Below, one piece after another: positions 26,401 through 34,020 of a stretch of 48,023 bases of DNA. This stretch comes from an uncultured Lachnospiraceae bacterium (GTDB taxonomy: Bacteria; Bacillota; Clostridia; Lachnospirales; Lachnospiraceae): the NCBI GenBank assembly GCA_910587095.1, contig CAJUMJ010000047.1, positions 1 through 48,023 of the forward strand. Direction: 5' to 3'. Position 1 is the first letter of the stretch. Each line of letters starts with the position of its first letter. Both the position numbers and the translations under genes were made by a program. The notes beneath the pieces are model-generated. The model did not search any database. It was not told where the DNA came from and saw nothing but the letters and a program-made list of their open reading frames with translations.

Positions 26401-26541
26401 ATGTGCAGGGGCGCGTTTAGCAGCGAAAGCTGCGCGCCCGGCACGGCGGGTAGGGAAAATTTTCCTGTCCGACTATAGATAGCTATCTGGCGTGTGAAAG
26501 CGTCAGAGTCATGCAAAACAGGAGAAGAAGGAGAGATGGTT

Positions 26542-28161
26542 ATGAAACAAATGAAAAAGAGGTGGAGAATGCTTGTACCGACCGTGCTTTTGCTGGCGAT
26601 GGCGTTTTCCACGACGGTGTTTGCGGCGGAGGAAGAGGTCGAGTATGTGCCGGCCCTCCATGCTACATTCTGGGCGCTGGTTCCGGCCATAGTGGCGATC
26701 GGGCTTGCGCTTCTCACGAAGGAAGTCTACAGTTCCCTGTTTGTGGGAATCCTGATGGGCGCTCTTCTGTACTCGGGTTTTCAGTTCGAGATGACGATTA
26801 ACCATATTTTTTCGGACGGTATTATCGGCGTGCTGTCTGACAGCTACAATGTAGGTATTCTGGTGTTTTTGGTGATTTTGGGCGCCATGGTCAGCCTGAT
26901 GAACAAGGCCGGCGGTTCGGCGGCTTTCGGGCAGTTTGCGGCAAGCCATATTAAGAATCGGGTAGGCGCGCAGCTTGCGACGATATGCCTGGGCGTGCTG
27001 ATTTTTATCGACGACTATTTTAACTGCCTGACCGTCGGAAGCGTGATGCGTCCTGTGACGGACAAGTTTAAGGTGTCGAGAGCAAAGCTCGCCTATCTGA
27101 TCGACGCGACGGCCGCGCCTGTGTGTATCATTGCGCCGATCTCCTCCTGGGCGGCGGCGGTCACGGGATTTGTGGAGGGCGAGGATGGATTTTCCATTTT
27201 TATCCGCGCAATTCCCTACAATTTTTACGCGATTCTGACAATCGTTATGATGGTCGGCATGGTGGTGATGAGAACAGAGTTCGGAAAGATGAAGGAGCAT
27301 GAGCACAATGCGGTCACGAGGGGAGATCTGTTCACTACGAAAGGCCGGCCCTATGAGAATGCGAAGGATGAGAAGATCAGCGCTAGGGGCGGTGTCGTGG
27401 ATCTTCTGATTCCGATTGCGGCGTTGATTGTATGCTGTGTGATCGGCATGATTTACACGGGCGGTTTTTTTGAGGGAGCAGGATTTGTCGAGGCGTTTTC
27501 AAACTCCGACGCGTCACTCGGCCTAACCCTGGGCAGCTTTTTCGGCCTGATTATCACGATTATCCTCTACCAGATTCGCCGGGTGCTCTCCTTCAAGGAG
27601 TGCATGGACTGTATCCCGGAAGGGTTTCGTGCCATGGTGCCGGCAATCCTCATTTTAACCTTCGCCTGGACATTAAAGGCGATGACGGACAGCCTCGGCG
27701 CGGATATGTATGTGGCAGGCCTGGTGGAGTCCAGCGCGGGCGCGTTCATGAATTTCCTTCCGGCGATCATTTTTGTGGTAGGATGCTTCCTTGCCTTTGC
27801 TACAGGTACTTCCTGGGGAACCTTCGGAATCCTGATTCCCATTGTGGTGGCGGTGTTCCAGAACGGCGATCCGCAGATGATGATTATGTCCATTTCCGCC
27901 TGCATGGCGGGTGCGGTCTGCGGTGATCACTGCTCACCCATTTCCGATACGACGATCATGGCGTCTGCAGGCGCGCAGTGTGAGCACGTGAACCACGTGA
28001 CGACCCAGCTTCCCTATGCGGTTGTGGCAGCAGCGGTGTCCTTTGTCACATATATCGTGGCGGGCTTTGTGAAGAGCGCGTGGATTGCGCTTCCTGTGGG
28101 AATTGTGCTGATGGTGGCGGTGCTGTTTGCGCTTCGCGGCAAAAACGGCACGGTTCAGTAG
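26542..28161 (+). CDS. Na+/H+ antiporter NhaC family protein
   Basis: A 539-residue membrane protein. A cleavable-looking N-terminal signal (VPTVLLLAMAFSTTVFA) is followed by about ten or more transmembrane segments. NhaC-family features include FIDDYFNCLTVG, FATGTSWGTFGILIPI and GDHCSPISDTTIMAS. Members exchange sodium for protons, and some relatives carry amino acids or dicarboxylates instead. ATG 26542 is preferred: AAGGAG is 8 bases upstream, while ATG 26536 is too close to it. The gene ends inside the convergent lipoprotein gene (7-base overlap). Confidence 0.9.
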   Translation: MKQMKKRWRMLVPTVLLLAMAFSTTVFAAEEEVEYVPALHATFWALVPAIVAIGLALLTKEVYSSLFVGILMGALLYSGFQFEMTINHIFSDGIIGVLSDSYNVGILVFLVILGAMVSLMNKAGGSAAFGQFAASHIKNRVGAQLATICLGVLIFIDDYFNCLTVGSVMRPVTDKFKVSRAKLAYLIDATAAPVCIIAPISSWAAAVTGFVEGEDGFSIFIRAIPYNFYAILTIVMMVGMVVMRTEFGKMKEHEHNAVTRGDLFTTKGRPYENAKDEKISARGGVVDLLIPIAALIVCCVIGMIYTGGFFEGAGFVEAFSNSDASLGLTLGSFFGLIITIILYQIRRVLSFKECMDCIPEGFRAMVPAILILTFAWTLKAMTDSLGADMYVAGLVESSAGAFMNFLPAIIFVVGCFLAFATGTSWGTFGILIPIVVAVFQNGDPQMMIMSISACMAGAVCGDHCSPISDTTIMASAGAQCEHVNHVTTQLPYAVVAAAVSFVTYIVAGFVKSAWIALPVGIVLMVAVLFALRGKNGTVQ

Positions 28162-29252
28162 ACGGCTTCCACGTTTTCTATGCCGTCATCCGTGATGTCA
28201 AACTTCCAGACGGCGTGTCCGGGGATGCGGTGCTCTGTTAAATAATAGCTGTTGTCTATAAGGGTGACATAGTAGGGCGTACCGCCGCCGACGAAATTCG
28301 CGTACACATCCTCGTAGTTTCCGTCTGCGAGATCCGAGAGCGCTTCGACGCGGATCATGGTGGCGTAGTCCTGGCTGCCTGCGATATCGGTGGAGACGGT
28401 GATATAGCAGCCGTCTTCCACGATGGTGAGCTGCACCATGCCGGCCAGGGCGTCGGGAACGGGATAGATTTCCCGTATTTCAAAGGAAGCGAGGTCGGCC
28501 CGCAGGATGGCGGGGGAGCCGGGGATACCGGAGACAAAGTAAATGTCGTTTCCGTCGATGGTGAAGGAGCGCACATAGGTGTCTTTCAGGGCGTCCACGG
28601 TGCGGATTTTTGTGAGATACATCTGCGGGTCGCCGGGATCATGGCGGCACAGGTACATCTCGCCGTTCATGGAGCTCCACACATAAAAGGTGTCCGTCGG
28701 GGCATCATAGACAATATAGTGAGGGCGGTTTCCGACTCCATCCAGCGTTTGGGTGTGATAGAAAACGCCCTCCTTTTTTTCAAAGACGAGGATGCGGTTA
28801 TTCTCCGTGTCGTCCACAAGATAGACGAGGCCGTCGCTGGCAAGGGTGTGGCCTTTGTCGATGTCGTCCGTCATGACCTGCCATTCCGTCAGGGGATCCG
28901 TGAGATTGTCATGGTAAATCACCTGATTGTGGTAGCAGTCCACAATAAAATAAGTGTCGTCCACCTTTGTGACGTAGGTGGGGACACTCAAGTCCGCGCA
29001 GGGATTGAGGGGGATGCTCCCGGGGGATAGGGGGGAAAAGTTCTCCGCATTGATGTCCTGTACCGCCTCAAAGCTGCGCAGATGGTTTTTGCTGGCAAGC
29101 GGGGCGGGAGGCTCTTGCGTGTCGGTCATTGCCGCTTTGCCTGATGGATGATCCGTTCCGCAGGCGGCTGCCGCTCCGGCCGGAAGGGACAGGAGGAGCA
29201 GGAGGCGGATGAGGGATAACGGACGCTTTGTAAGTAGGGGTTTTCTTTTCAT
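28155..29252 (-). CDS. secreted lipoprotein with beta-propeller-like repeats
   Basis: A 365-residue protein. Its signal peptide runs through LLLLLSLPAGAAAAC with lipobox Cys31. The mature part contains repeated short beta-strand units (TYFIVDCYHNQVIYHD, VYLVDDTENNRILVFEK, TFYVWSSMNGEMYL, DIYFVSGIPGSPAILRAD), as in NHL-type or similar beta-propellers. It probably sits on the outer face of the membrane, in surface binding or scaffolding. No catalytic motif or named family is recognised. Confidence 0.75.
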   Translation of the reverse strand: MKRKPLLTKRPLSLIRLLLLLSLPAGAAAACGTDHPSGKAAMTDTQEPPAPLASKNHLRSFEAVQDINAENFSPLSPGSIPLNPCADLSVPTYVTKVDDTYFIVDCYHNQVIYHDNLTDPLTEWQVMTDDIDKGHTLASDGLVYLVDDTENNRILVFEKKEGVFYHTQTLDGVGNRPHYIVYDAPTDTFYVWSSMNGEMYLCRHDPGDPQMYLTKIRTVDALKDTYVRSFTIDGNDIYFVSGIPGSPAILRADLASFEIREIYPVPDALAGMVQLTIVEDGCYITVSTDIAGSQDYATMIRVEALSDLADGNYEDVYANFVGGGTPYYVTLIDNSYYLTEHRIPGHAVWKFDITDDGIENVEAVY

Positions 29253-29340
29253 ATGGAAATCGCTTTCTTTTGTGTTTCGTGTCGGATTTATGATATACTA
29301 TAGTCTACCATAATTTTGTCAGGAAAGGTATTGTAAAAAT

Positions 29341-30579
29341 ATGACACATATGTCGTATAAAAATGCGGGAGGCGCTGTCACAGTGACAGGGGACGCCTCC
29401 TATCATGCGGCTTTCGGTCTTCTCTCTGCCCTGGCCATTGTCATGGTGGTGGCGGGACATGCGGGGTATGACATTCTGACTGTGGGCGGCCTGTTCCCCT
29501 ATTATTCCTTTCACGTTCCGCTCTTTCTGTTTATCTCCGGCTATTTTTATCGGGAAGAAGAGGAAAAAGAGCCTTTTCTTTATGTGAAGAAGAAAGCGAA
29601 GAGATTGCTTTTACCCTATTTTACGTGGAATCTGGTCTATGGGCTGCTTGCCTTTTGGCTGCGTGTTTTTTTTGGATTTTCCATGGGGGAGCCAATCTCG
29701 CCAAAGAGCCTGTTTCTGGATCCTTTTTTGAACGGATACCAGTTTATCTACAATTTTGCGGCCTGGTTTGTGCCGGTGCTCTTTCTGACAGAGATCATGA
29801 ACCTTTGTATGCGCCTTCTTCTGCGAAAGCTTTGCCTGTACCATGAATGGCTGATTCTGGCGGGCACTTTGGCGGTCGGCATGGCGGTGGTGTATTTGTC
29901 CGTCGGCGGCCATGTGTGGGGGCTTTACAAGACGCCGGGACGGATTCTCTTTCTCTATCCGTGCTTTCAGATGGGACAGTTTTATAAGAAAAAGCTGGAA
30001 CATCGGGATACTCTTGGAAACATTCCCTATTTTGCCGTTGTGCTGGGCATACAAGTGCTTTTGAATCTGTGCTGTAACGGGCTCGCCTACAGCAGCGTAT
30101 GGTGCACCGGGTTTGCGAATGGGCCGGTGATTCCATATGTGACAGTGGTGTCGGGAACGGCTTTCTGGCTGCGGGTTTCTAAGATTTTGGTACCCCTTGT
30201 CGGGGAGGAACGAAGCGGCGATTTTGCGGCGCGCGATCCCGGGACGGGACATGTGGCGGCGGGGAGGCGGACAGGTGGTTTCCTTCTATATTTGGGCCGC
30301 AATACTTACGCGGTGATGATGCATCATATTATGGCCTTTATGCTCGTGAAAGGCGTGTTGGCGGGGATCGCCGCCCATACGGGATATATGGCTGATTTTG
30401 ACTTTGCGCGCTTTTACTCGGATATAGACTATTATTATCTGGTAAAAGGCGCGGAGGCTTTTAAGATGGTATATCTGGCGGCCGGGATCGCGCTGCCGCT
30501 CGGCTTGCAGCGGGGAATAGACTTGTGGAAAGAGTATGGAAAAGAGCGGGAAAGGACTTTTCGTTTGCATTCAAAGTAG
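29341..30579 (+). CDS. acyltransferase 3 family membrane protein
   Basis: A 412-residue protein with about ten hydrophobic segments. The N-terminal VVAGHAGY, the FHVPLFLFISGYFYR segment and KKKAKRLLLPYFTWN are hallmarks of acyltransferase-3 enzymes, which transfer acyl groups onto cell-envelope sugars. The usual first-helix motif with a catalytic-type His is present as GH. An insertion near residues 285-310 (EERSGDFAARDPGTGHVAAG) is hydrophilic. It is divergent from the lipoprotein gene, and its target is unknown. Confidence 0.85.
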   Translation: MTHMSYKNAGGAVTVTGDASYHAAFGLLSALAIVMVVAGHAGYDILTVGGLFPYYSFHVPLFLFISGYFYREEEEKEPFLYVKKKAKRLLLPYFTWNLVYGLLAFWLRVFFGFSMGEPISPKSLFLDPFLNGYQFIYNFAAWFVPVLFLTEIMNLCMRLLLRKLCLYHEWLILAGTLAVGMAVVYLSVGGHVWGLYKTPGRILFLYPCFQMGQFYKKKLEHRDTLGNIPYFAVVLGIQVLLNLCCNGLAYSSVWCTGFANGPVIPYVTVVSGTAFWLRVSKILVPLVGEERSGDFAARDPGTGHVAAGRRTGGFLLYLGRNTYAVMMHHIMAFMLVKGVLAGIAAHTGYMADFDFARFYSDIDYYYLVKGAEAFKMVYLAAGIALPLGLQRGIDLWKEYGKERERTFRLHSK

Positions 30580-30631
30580 GAGTGTGTTACTCTAAAGGAT
30601 ACATGGAGAGATGTGCCTGAAGGGAGGCACA

Positions 30632-31006
30632 ATGAGAGAAACGTTATTGTTGTTTGCCGGCGACGGTCTGTTCACGGCCGCCGCCGTGCTGGCCGTCTGG
30701 CTGCTTGTATTGGCGGCGGCGTGCTATGACCTTGCCTGTCACACGGTGAGGATTTATAACTGGGACGGTAAAAAGTACCGGTTTTTGGGGCGGGAGAGAC
30801 TTCGAGAGAGAGACGGAATATATGTCGTAAGCATGAGCGAGAGAATGGGAGAGGCGTCTTACACCACGCTTTATCTTGTTTTGGCTTCCGCGAAGCTTTT
30901 AAGAAAACGCAGATATGCAAATCTGCTGTTCTGCGCGGGAAATACGAAAGTCTGTCTGCCCGTCGAGGAGAGGATGCGGGCGGAGGCTCTGTATTCCCAT
31001 CGGTGA
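30632..31006 (+). CDS. small membrane-anchored protein of unknown function
   Basis: A 124-residue protein with one strong N-terminal membrane segment (FTAAAVLAVWLLVLAAACYDLA), then a basic cytoplasmic-type domain (WDGKKYRFLGRERLRERDGIYVVSM, then TKVCLPVEERMR). I do not recognise a family. The start at 30632 follows GGGAGG; an in-frame ATG 21 bases earlier lies ahead of that site. It is 12 bases before the glycosyltransferase gene, suggesting co-transcription. Confidence 0.7.
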   Translation: MRETLLLFAGDGLFTAAAVLAVWLLVLAAACYDLACHTVRIYNWDGKKYRFLGRERLRERDGIYVVSMSERMGEASYTTLYLVLASAKLLRKRRYANLLFCAGNTKVCLPVEERMRAEALYSHR

Positions 31007-31018
31007 AGGAATGGACGT

Positions 31019-32026
31019 ATGATTACAATCAGCCTGTGCATGATCGTGAAAAATGAAGAAAAGATTTTGGCGAGATGTCTGGACAGCCTCGAAGGGCTGA
31101 TGGACGAGATCATCATTGTGGACACGGGTTCCACGGACACCACTAAGAAGATTGCGGCGGCGTACACGGACCAGATCTATGATTTTGTCTGGACGGGGGA
31201 TTTTTCGGAGGCGCGAAATTTTGCCTTTTCCAAGGCCGGAATGGACTATATCTATTCGGCGGATGCGGACGAAGTTCTGGACGCAGCGAACCGGGAGGCG
31301 TTTTTTTTGCTTAAGAGGACGCTGCTTCCTGAGATTGAGATTGTGCAGATGTACTATGCAAACCAGCTCGCCAACGGAACCATCTATAACTATGACAGGG
31401 AACTTAGACCGAAGCTCTTTAGGAGAAACAGGACGTTCCGGTGGCAGGGCGCGATTCATGAGCAGATAGGAATTACGCCTGTTATTTATGACAGCGAGAT
31501 TGAAATCCGCCATCTTCCCCAAAACAACCATAAGGACCGGGATCTGACGGCTTTCGCGCGGCTTACGGCGTCGGGTGGACGTTTGGATAAAAGGCTCCAT
31601 AATATCTATGCGAAGGAGCTTTTTATATCCGGCGAGCCTTCCGATTTCCTGACAGCCAGAGCCTTTTTCCAGGATTCCTGTAAGGACGGGGAGCGGGGAG
31701 AGGACGAGCTTATGGAGGCGGCCTGCGTGGCTGCCAGGGCGGCCAGAATTGCCGGGGACGTGGCGGATTTCTTTAAGTACGCGATGAAAGCCGTGGCCTC
31801 CGAAGGCTGCGCGGAGATATGCTGTGAGCTGGGCGCTTTTTATATGGAACGGCAGGATTATGACGAGGCTGTCATATGGCTGTATAACGCGGCTTTTGAG
31901 ACGGAGAGTATTTTAAACATCCACTGCGGAGGGGATCTTCCCTTGAGGGGACTGGCCAAGTGCTATCAGGAGCTTGGCAACGGGGAGCAGGCGGCCGAGT
32001 ACGCGAGGCTTGCCGCAGAATGGTAG
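31019..32026 (+). CDS. family 2 glycosyltransferase with C-terminal TPR-like region
   Basis: A 335-residue cytoplasmic protein. The GT-A domain begins ISLCMIVKNEE and has the nucleotide-sugar Asp35 in VDTGSTD and a DxD-type motif in SADADE (Asp82, Asp84), then RWQGAIHEQI. From about residue 190, helical TPR-like sequence follows (YMERQDYDEAVIWLYNAAF, then GLAKCYQELGNGEQAAEYARLA). This is the layout of glycosyltransferases that modify proteins or peptides, such as the SunS type. The acceptor is unknown. Confidence 0.88.
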   Translation: MITISLCMIVKNEEKILARCLDSLEGLMDEIIIVDTGSTDTTKKIAAAYTDQIYDFVWTGDFSEARNFAFSKAGMDYIYSADADEVLDAANREAFFLLKRTLLPEIEIVQMYYANQLANGTIYNYDRELRPKLFRRNRTFRWQGAIHEQIGITPVIYDSEIEIRHLPQNNHKDRDLTAFARLTASGGRLDKRLHNIYAKELFISGEPSDFLTARAFFQDSCKDGERGEDELMEAACVAARAARIAGDVADFFKYAMKAVASEGCAEICCELGAFYMERQDYDEAVIWLYNAAFETESILNIHCGGDLPLRGLAKCYQELGNGEQAAEYARLAAEW

Positions 32027-32158
32027 CGTGAAAAGTACTTCTAGCCGCTCATGCCAGAGGGCATTTCGCGGAGAAGTACTATGTTTCACGCCGAAAAACG
32101 CCAAAAAACGGGCGTTTTTCATACGGATTTGAGATTCCGCATAGCGGAATCATGTTGG
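32027..32158 (+). repeat. multi-hairpin repeat, copy R4 (variant)
   Basis: Outer stem GCGTGAAAAGTACTTCT with AGAAGTACTATGTTTCACGC, starting at the base after the glycosyltransferase stop. The second hairpin is AAAAACGCC/GGGCGTTTTT instead of GGAGAATGCC/GGCATTCTCC. The palindrome GGACGAACTTGTTCGTCC is missing. GATTCCGC-ATA-GCGGAATC and the ATGTTGGTTAG tail are kept. R5 follows directly. Confidence 0.85.
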
Positions 32159-32310
32159 TTAGTGTGAGAAGAGTTTCTAAAGACGTCCCGCCATAGGGCG
32201 GGACGTCAAGAAACTCTAGGAGTTGCCTTGCAACTCCGCTTCACGCAGGAGAATGCCCAAAATACGGGCATTCTCCAGGACGAACTTGTTCGTCCGTGGA
32301 TTTTGGGTCG
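32159..32310 (+). repeat. multi-hairpin repeat, copy R5 (tandem with R4)
   Basis: Has GTGTGAGAAG, a long hairpin AGAGTTTCT...AGAAACTCT around GACGTCCCGCC/GGCGGGACGTC, GGAGTTGC-CTT-GCAACTCC, GGAGAATGCC...GGGCATTCTCC, GGACGAACTTGTTCGTCC and GTGGATTTTGGG. The last hairpin is lost. The hisC start lies about 30 bases on. The stretch 32027-32338 holds only R4 and R5. Confidence 0.9.
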
Positions 32311-32338
32311 ACATTATGCGGAAAAGAGGAAACATGAG

Positions 32339-33427
32339 ATGAAATGGGAAGAAAATGTGCGGCGGGTGACGCCTTATACGCCGGGAGAGCAGCCGGACAA
32401 AGCGGGTGTTATTAAACTAAATACAAATGAAAATCCGTATCCGCCGGCTCCGGGGGTGTCGGAGGCGGCCGCAGCGTTTCAGGCAGGCCAGCTTCGCCTG
32501 TACCCGGCTTTCCCGGAGAAGACCCTGCTGGCAAAGGAGCTGGCGGCGCATCACCGCATCGGGACGGATCAGATTTTTATCGGGGTTGGATCGGACGATG
32601 TACTGTCCATGGCATTTATGACCTTTTTTCAGTCGGACAGGCCGGTGTTCTTCCCGGACATCACCTATTCCTTCTACGACGTGTGGGCGGATGTCTATCG
32701 GATTCCCTATAGCAGGAAACCGCTAAATGAGGACTTTAATATTAGCGTGAAGGATTACTGCCAGCCAAACGGCGGCGTGGTTTTTCCGAATCCCAACGCG
32801 CCGACGGGAATATTGATGTCGCTTGACGCAGTGGAAGAGATCGTGGCGGCGAACAGGGACGTGGTGGTGATTGTGGACGAAGCTTACATTGATTTCGGAG
32901 GGACGAGCGCGCTTCCCCTGATTGAAAAGTATGATAATCTGCTGGTCGTGCAGACTTTTTCCAAGTCCAGATCCATGGCGGGTATGCGCATCGGGTATGC
33001 CATGGGGCAGCCGGCGCTGATCCGTTATCTGAACGATGTGAAGTACTCCGTCAACTCCTACACGATGAATACCGCGGCTTACGCGTTTGGAGTGGAGGCC
33101 GTGCGGGATCAGGCATATTTTGAGGCGTGCTGTCAGAAGATCATAAAGACGAGGGAAAGAGCGGAGTCAGAGCTGTTAAAGAGAGGCTTTGTTTTTCCGA
33201 AGTCCTTCGCAAACTTTATCTTTGCCGCCCACAAGACCATTCCGGCGCGGGAGATTTTTGAGCGGCTGAAAGAAAACGACATATATGTCAGGTGGTGGGA
33301 CAAGGACAGGATCGGCAATTACCTGCGGATTACCATTGGCACGGATGAGCAGATGGAGGCCCTATATCGGGCGCTCGATAAGATTTGCCGCGTATATTCG
33401 GATAAAAAGAACAGTATAATTACATAG
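32339..33427 (+). CDS. hisC: histidinol-phosphate aminotransferase-like
   Basis: A 362-residue class I/II PLP aminotransferase. It has KLNTNENPYPP at the N-terminus, FPNPNAPTG, VDEAYIDF, and TFSKSRSMAGMRIGY with PLP lysine Lys209, the HisC pattern. It would convert imidazole-acetol phosphate and glutamate to histidinol phosphate. The start is ATG 32339 after AGAGGA. The frame stays open backwards through repeat R5 but without a ribosome binding site. No other his genes are near, so a role with other aromatic or amino-acid substrates is possible. Confidence 0.9.
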   Translation: MKWEENVRRVTPYTPGEQPDKAGVIKLNTNENPYPPAPGVSEAAAAFQAGQLRLYPAFPEKTLLAKELAAHHRIGTDQIFIGVGSDDVLSMAFMTFFQSDRPVFFPDITYSFYDVWADVYRIPYSRKPLNEDFNISVKDYCQPNGGVVFPNPNAPTGILMSLDAVEEIVAANRDVVVIVDEAYIDFGGTSALPLIEKYDNLLVVQTFSKSRSMAGMRIGYAMGQPALIRYLNDVKYSVNSYTMNTAAYAFGVEAVRDQAYFEACCQKIIKTRERAESELLKRGFVFPKSFANFIFAAHKTIPAREIFERLKENDIYVRWWDKDRIGNYLRITIGTDEQMEALYRALDKICRVYSDKKNSIIT

Positions 33428-33456
33428 CAGACAGGTGGGAAAGGAATAATAACAGT

Positions 33457-33957
33457 ATGGAAAGTTTAGCTGTGGCGTTTGCCAATACGTTAGGAAGATA
33501 TGTGAGTAAGGAAATCGTGGTTTTTGTGATCTCCATGATACCGATTTTGGAACTGCGCGGCGGGCTGATTGTGTCCCAGCTCATTCAGGTGCCGATCACC
33601 GTGGCGATCCCTTTGTGCATTATCGGAAATATCATTCCGATTCCTTTTATACTCCTGTTTATCAAGCAGGTTTTCAAGTGGTTAAAAAAGATCAAACTTT
33701 TTTGCGGCATCATTGAACGGCTGGAAAACCGTGCCATGAGCAAGAGTGACAATATCAAGCGCTATGAATTTTGGGGGCTGGTGCTCTTTGTGGGGATTCC
33801 CCTTCCGGGCACGGGGGCGTGGACGGGTTCTTTGATTGCGGCGCTTCTGGACGTGGATTTTAAGAAGGCTATACTGGCGGAGCTTTTGGGTATCGCCATC
33901 GCTACGGTGATTATGTCCTTCCTCTCTTACGGGCTTTTGGCAACGCTTGTCGGGTAA
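33457..33957 (+). CDS. COG2426/PF06695 small membrane protein
   Basis: A 166-residue membrane protein with about four hydrophobic segments. IPILELRGGLIVSQ and GIPLPGTGAWTGSLIAALLD are the characteristic motifs of the family annotated as putative small multidrug export proteins. Actual transport function is unproven for the family. It follows hisC by 29 bases with a GGGAAAGGA site. Confidence 0.88.
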   Translation: MESLAVAFANTLGRYVSKEIVVFVISMIPILELRGGLIVSQLIQVPITVAIPLCIIGNIIPIPFILLFIKQVFKWLKKIKLFCGIIERLENRAMSKSDNIKRYEFWGLVLFVGIPLPGTGAWTGSLIAALLDVDFKKAILAELLGIAIATVIMSFLSYGLLATLVG

Positions 33958-33976
33958 GCGGAATCATGGTGGTTAC
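33957..33976 (+). repeat. relic of the multi-hairpin repeat tail
   Basis: GCGGAATCATGGTGGTTA directly at the stop codon of the preceding gene equals the 3' half of the last hairpin plus tail of copies R2 and R3. Nothing else of the repeat is present. Confidence 0.65.
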
Positions 33977-34020
33977 GGAAGGCATAAAAGGCTGTGGAAC
34001 CTTGACGGATGGGATCACGG

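Noticed and set aside
26245..26541. Lysine riboswitch upstream of the NhaC-type gene
   Set aside because: The conserved junction sequences of that class were not found; only generic hairpins and a terminator are visible.
32228..32338. Longer N-terminus for HisC reading through repeat R5
   Set aside because: The extension is translated repeat sequence with no ribosome binding site; ATG 32339 has AGAGGA upstream and starts the conserved protein.
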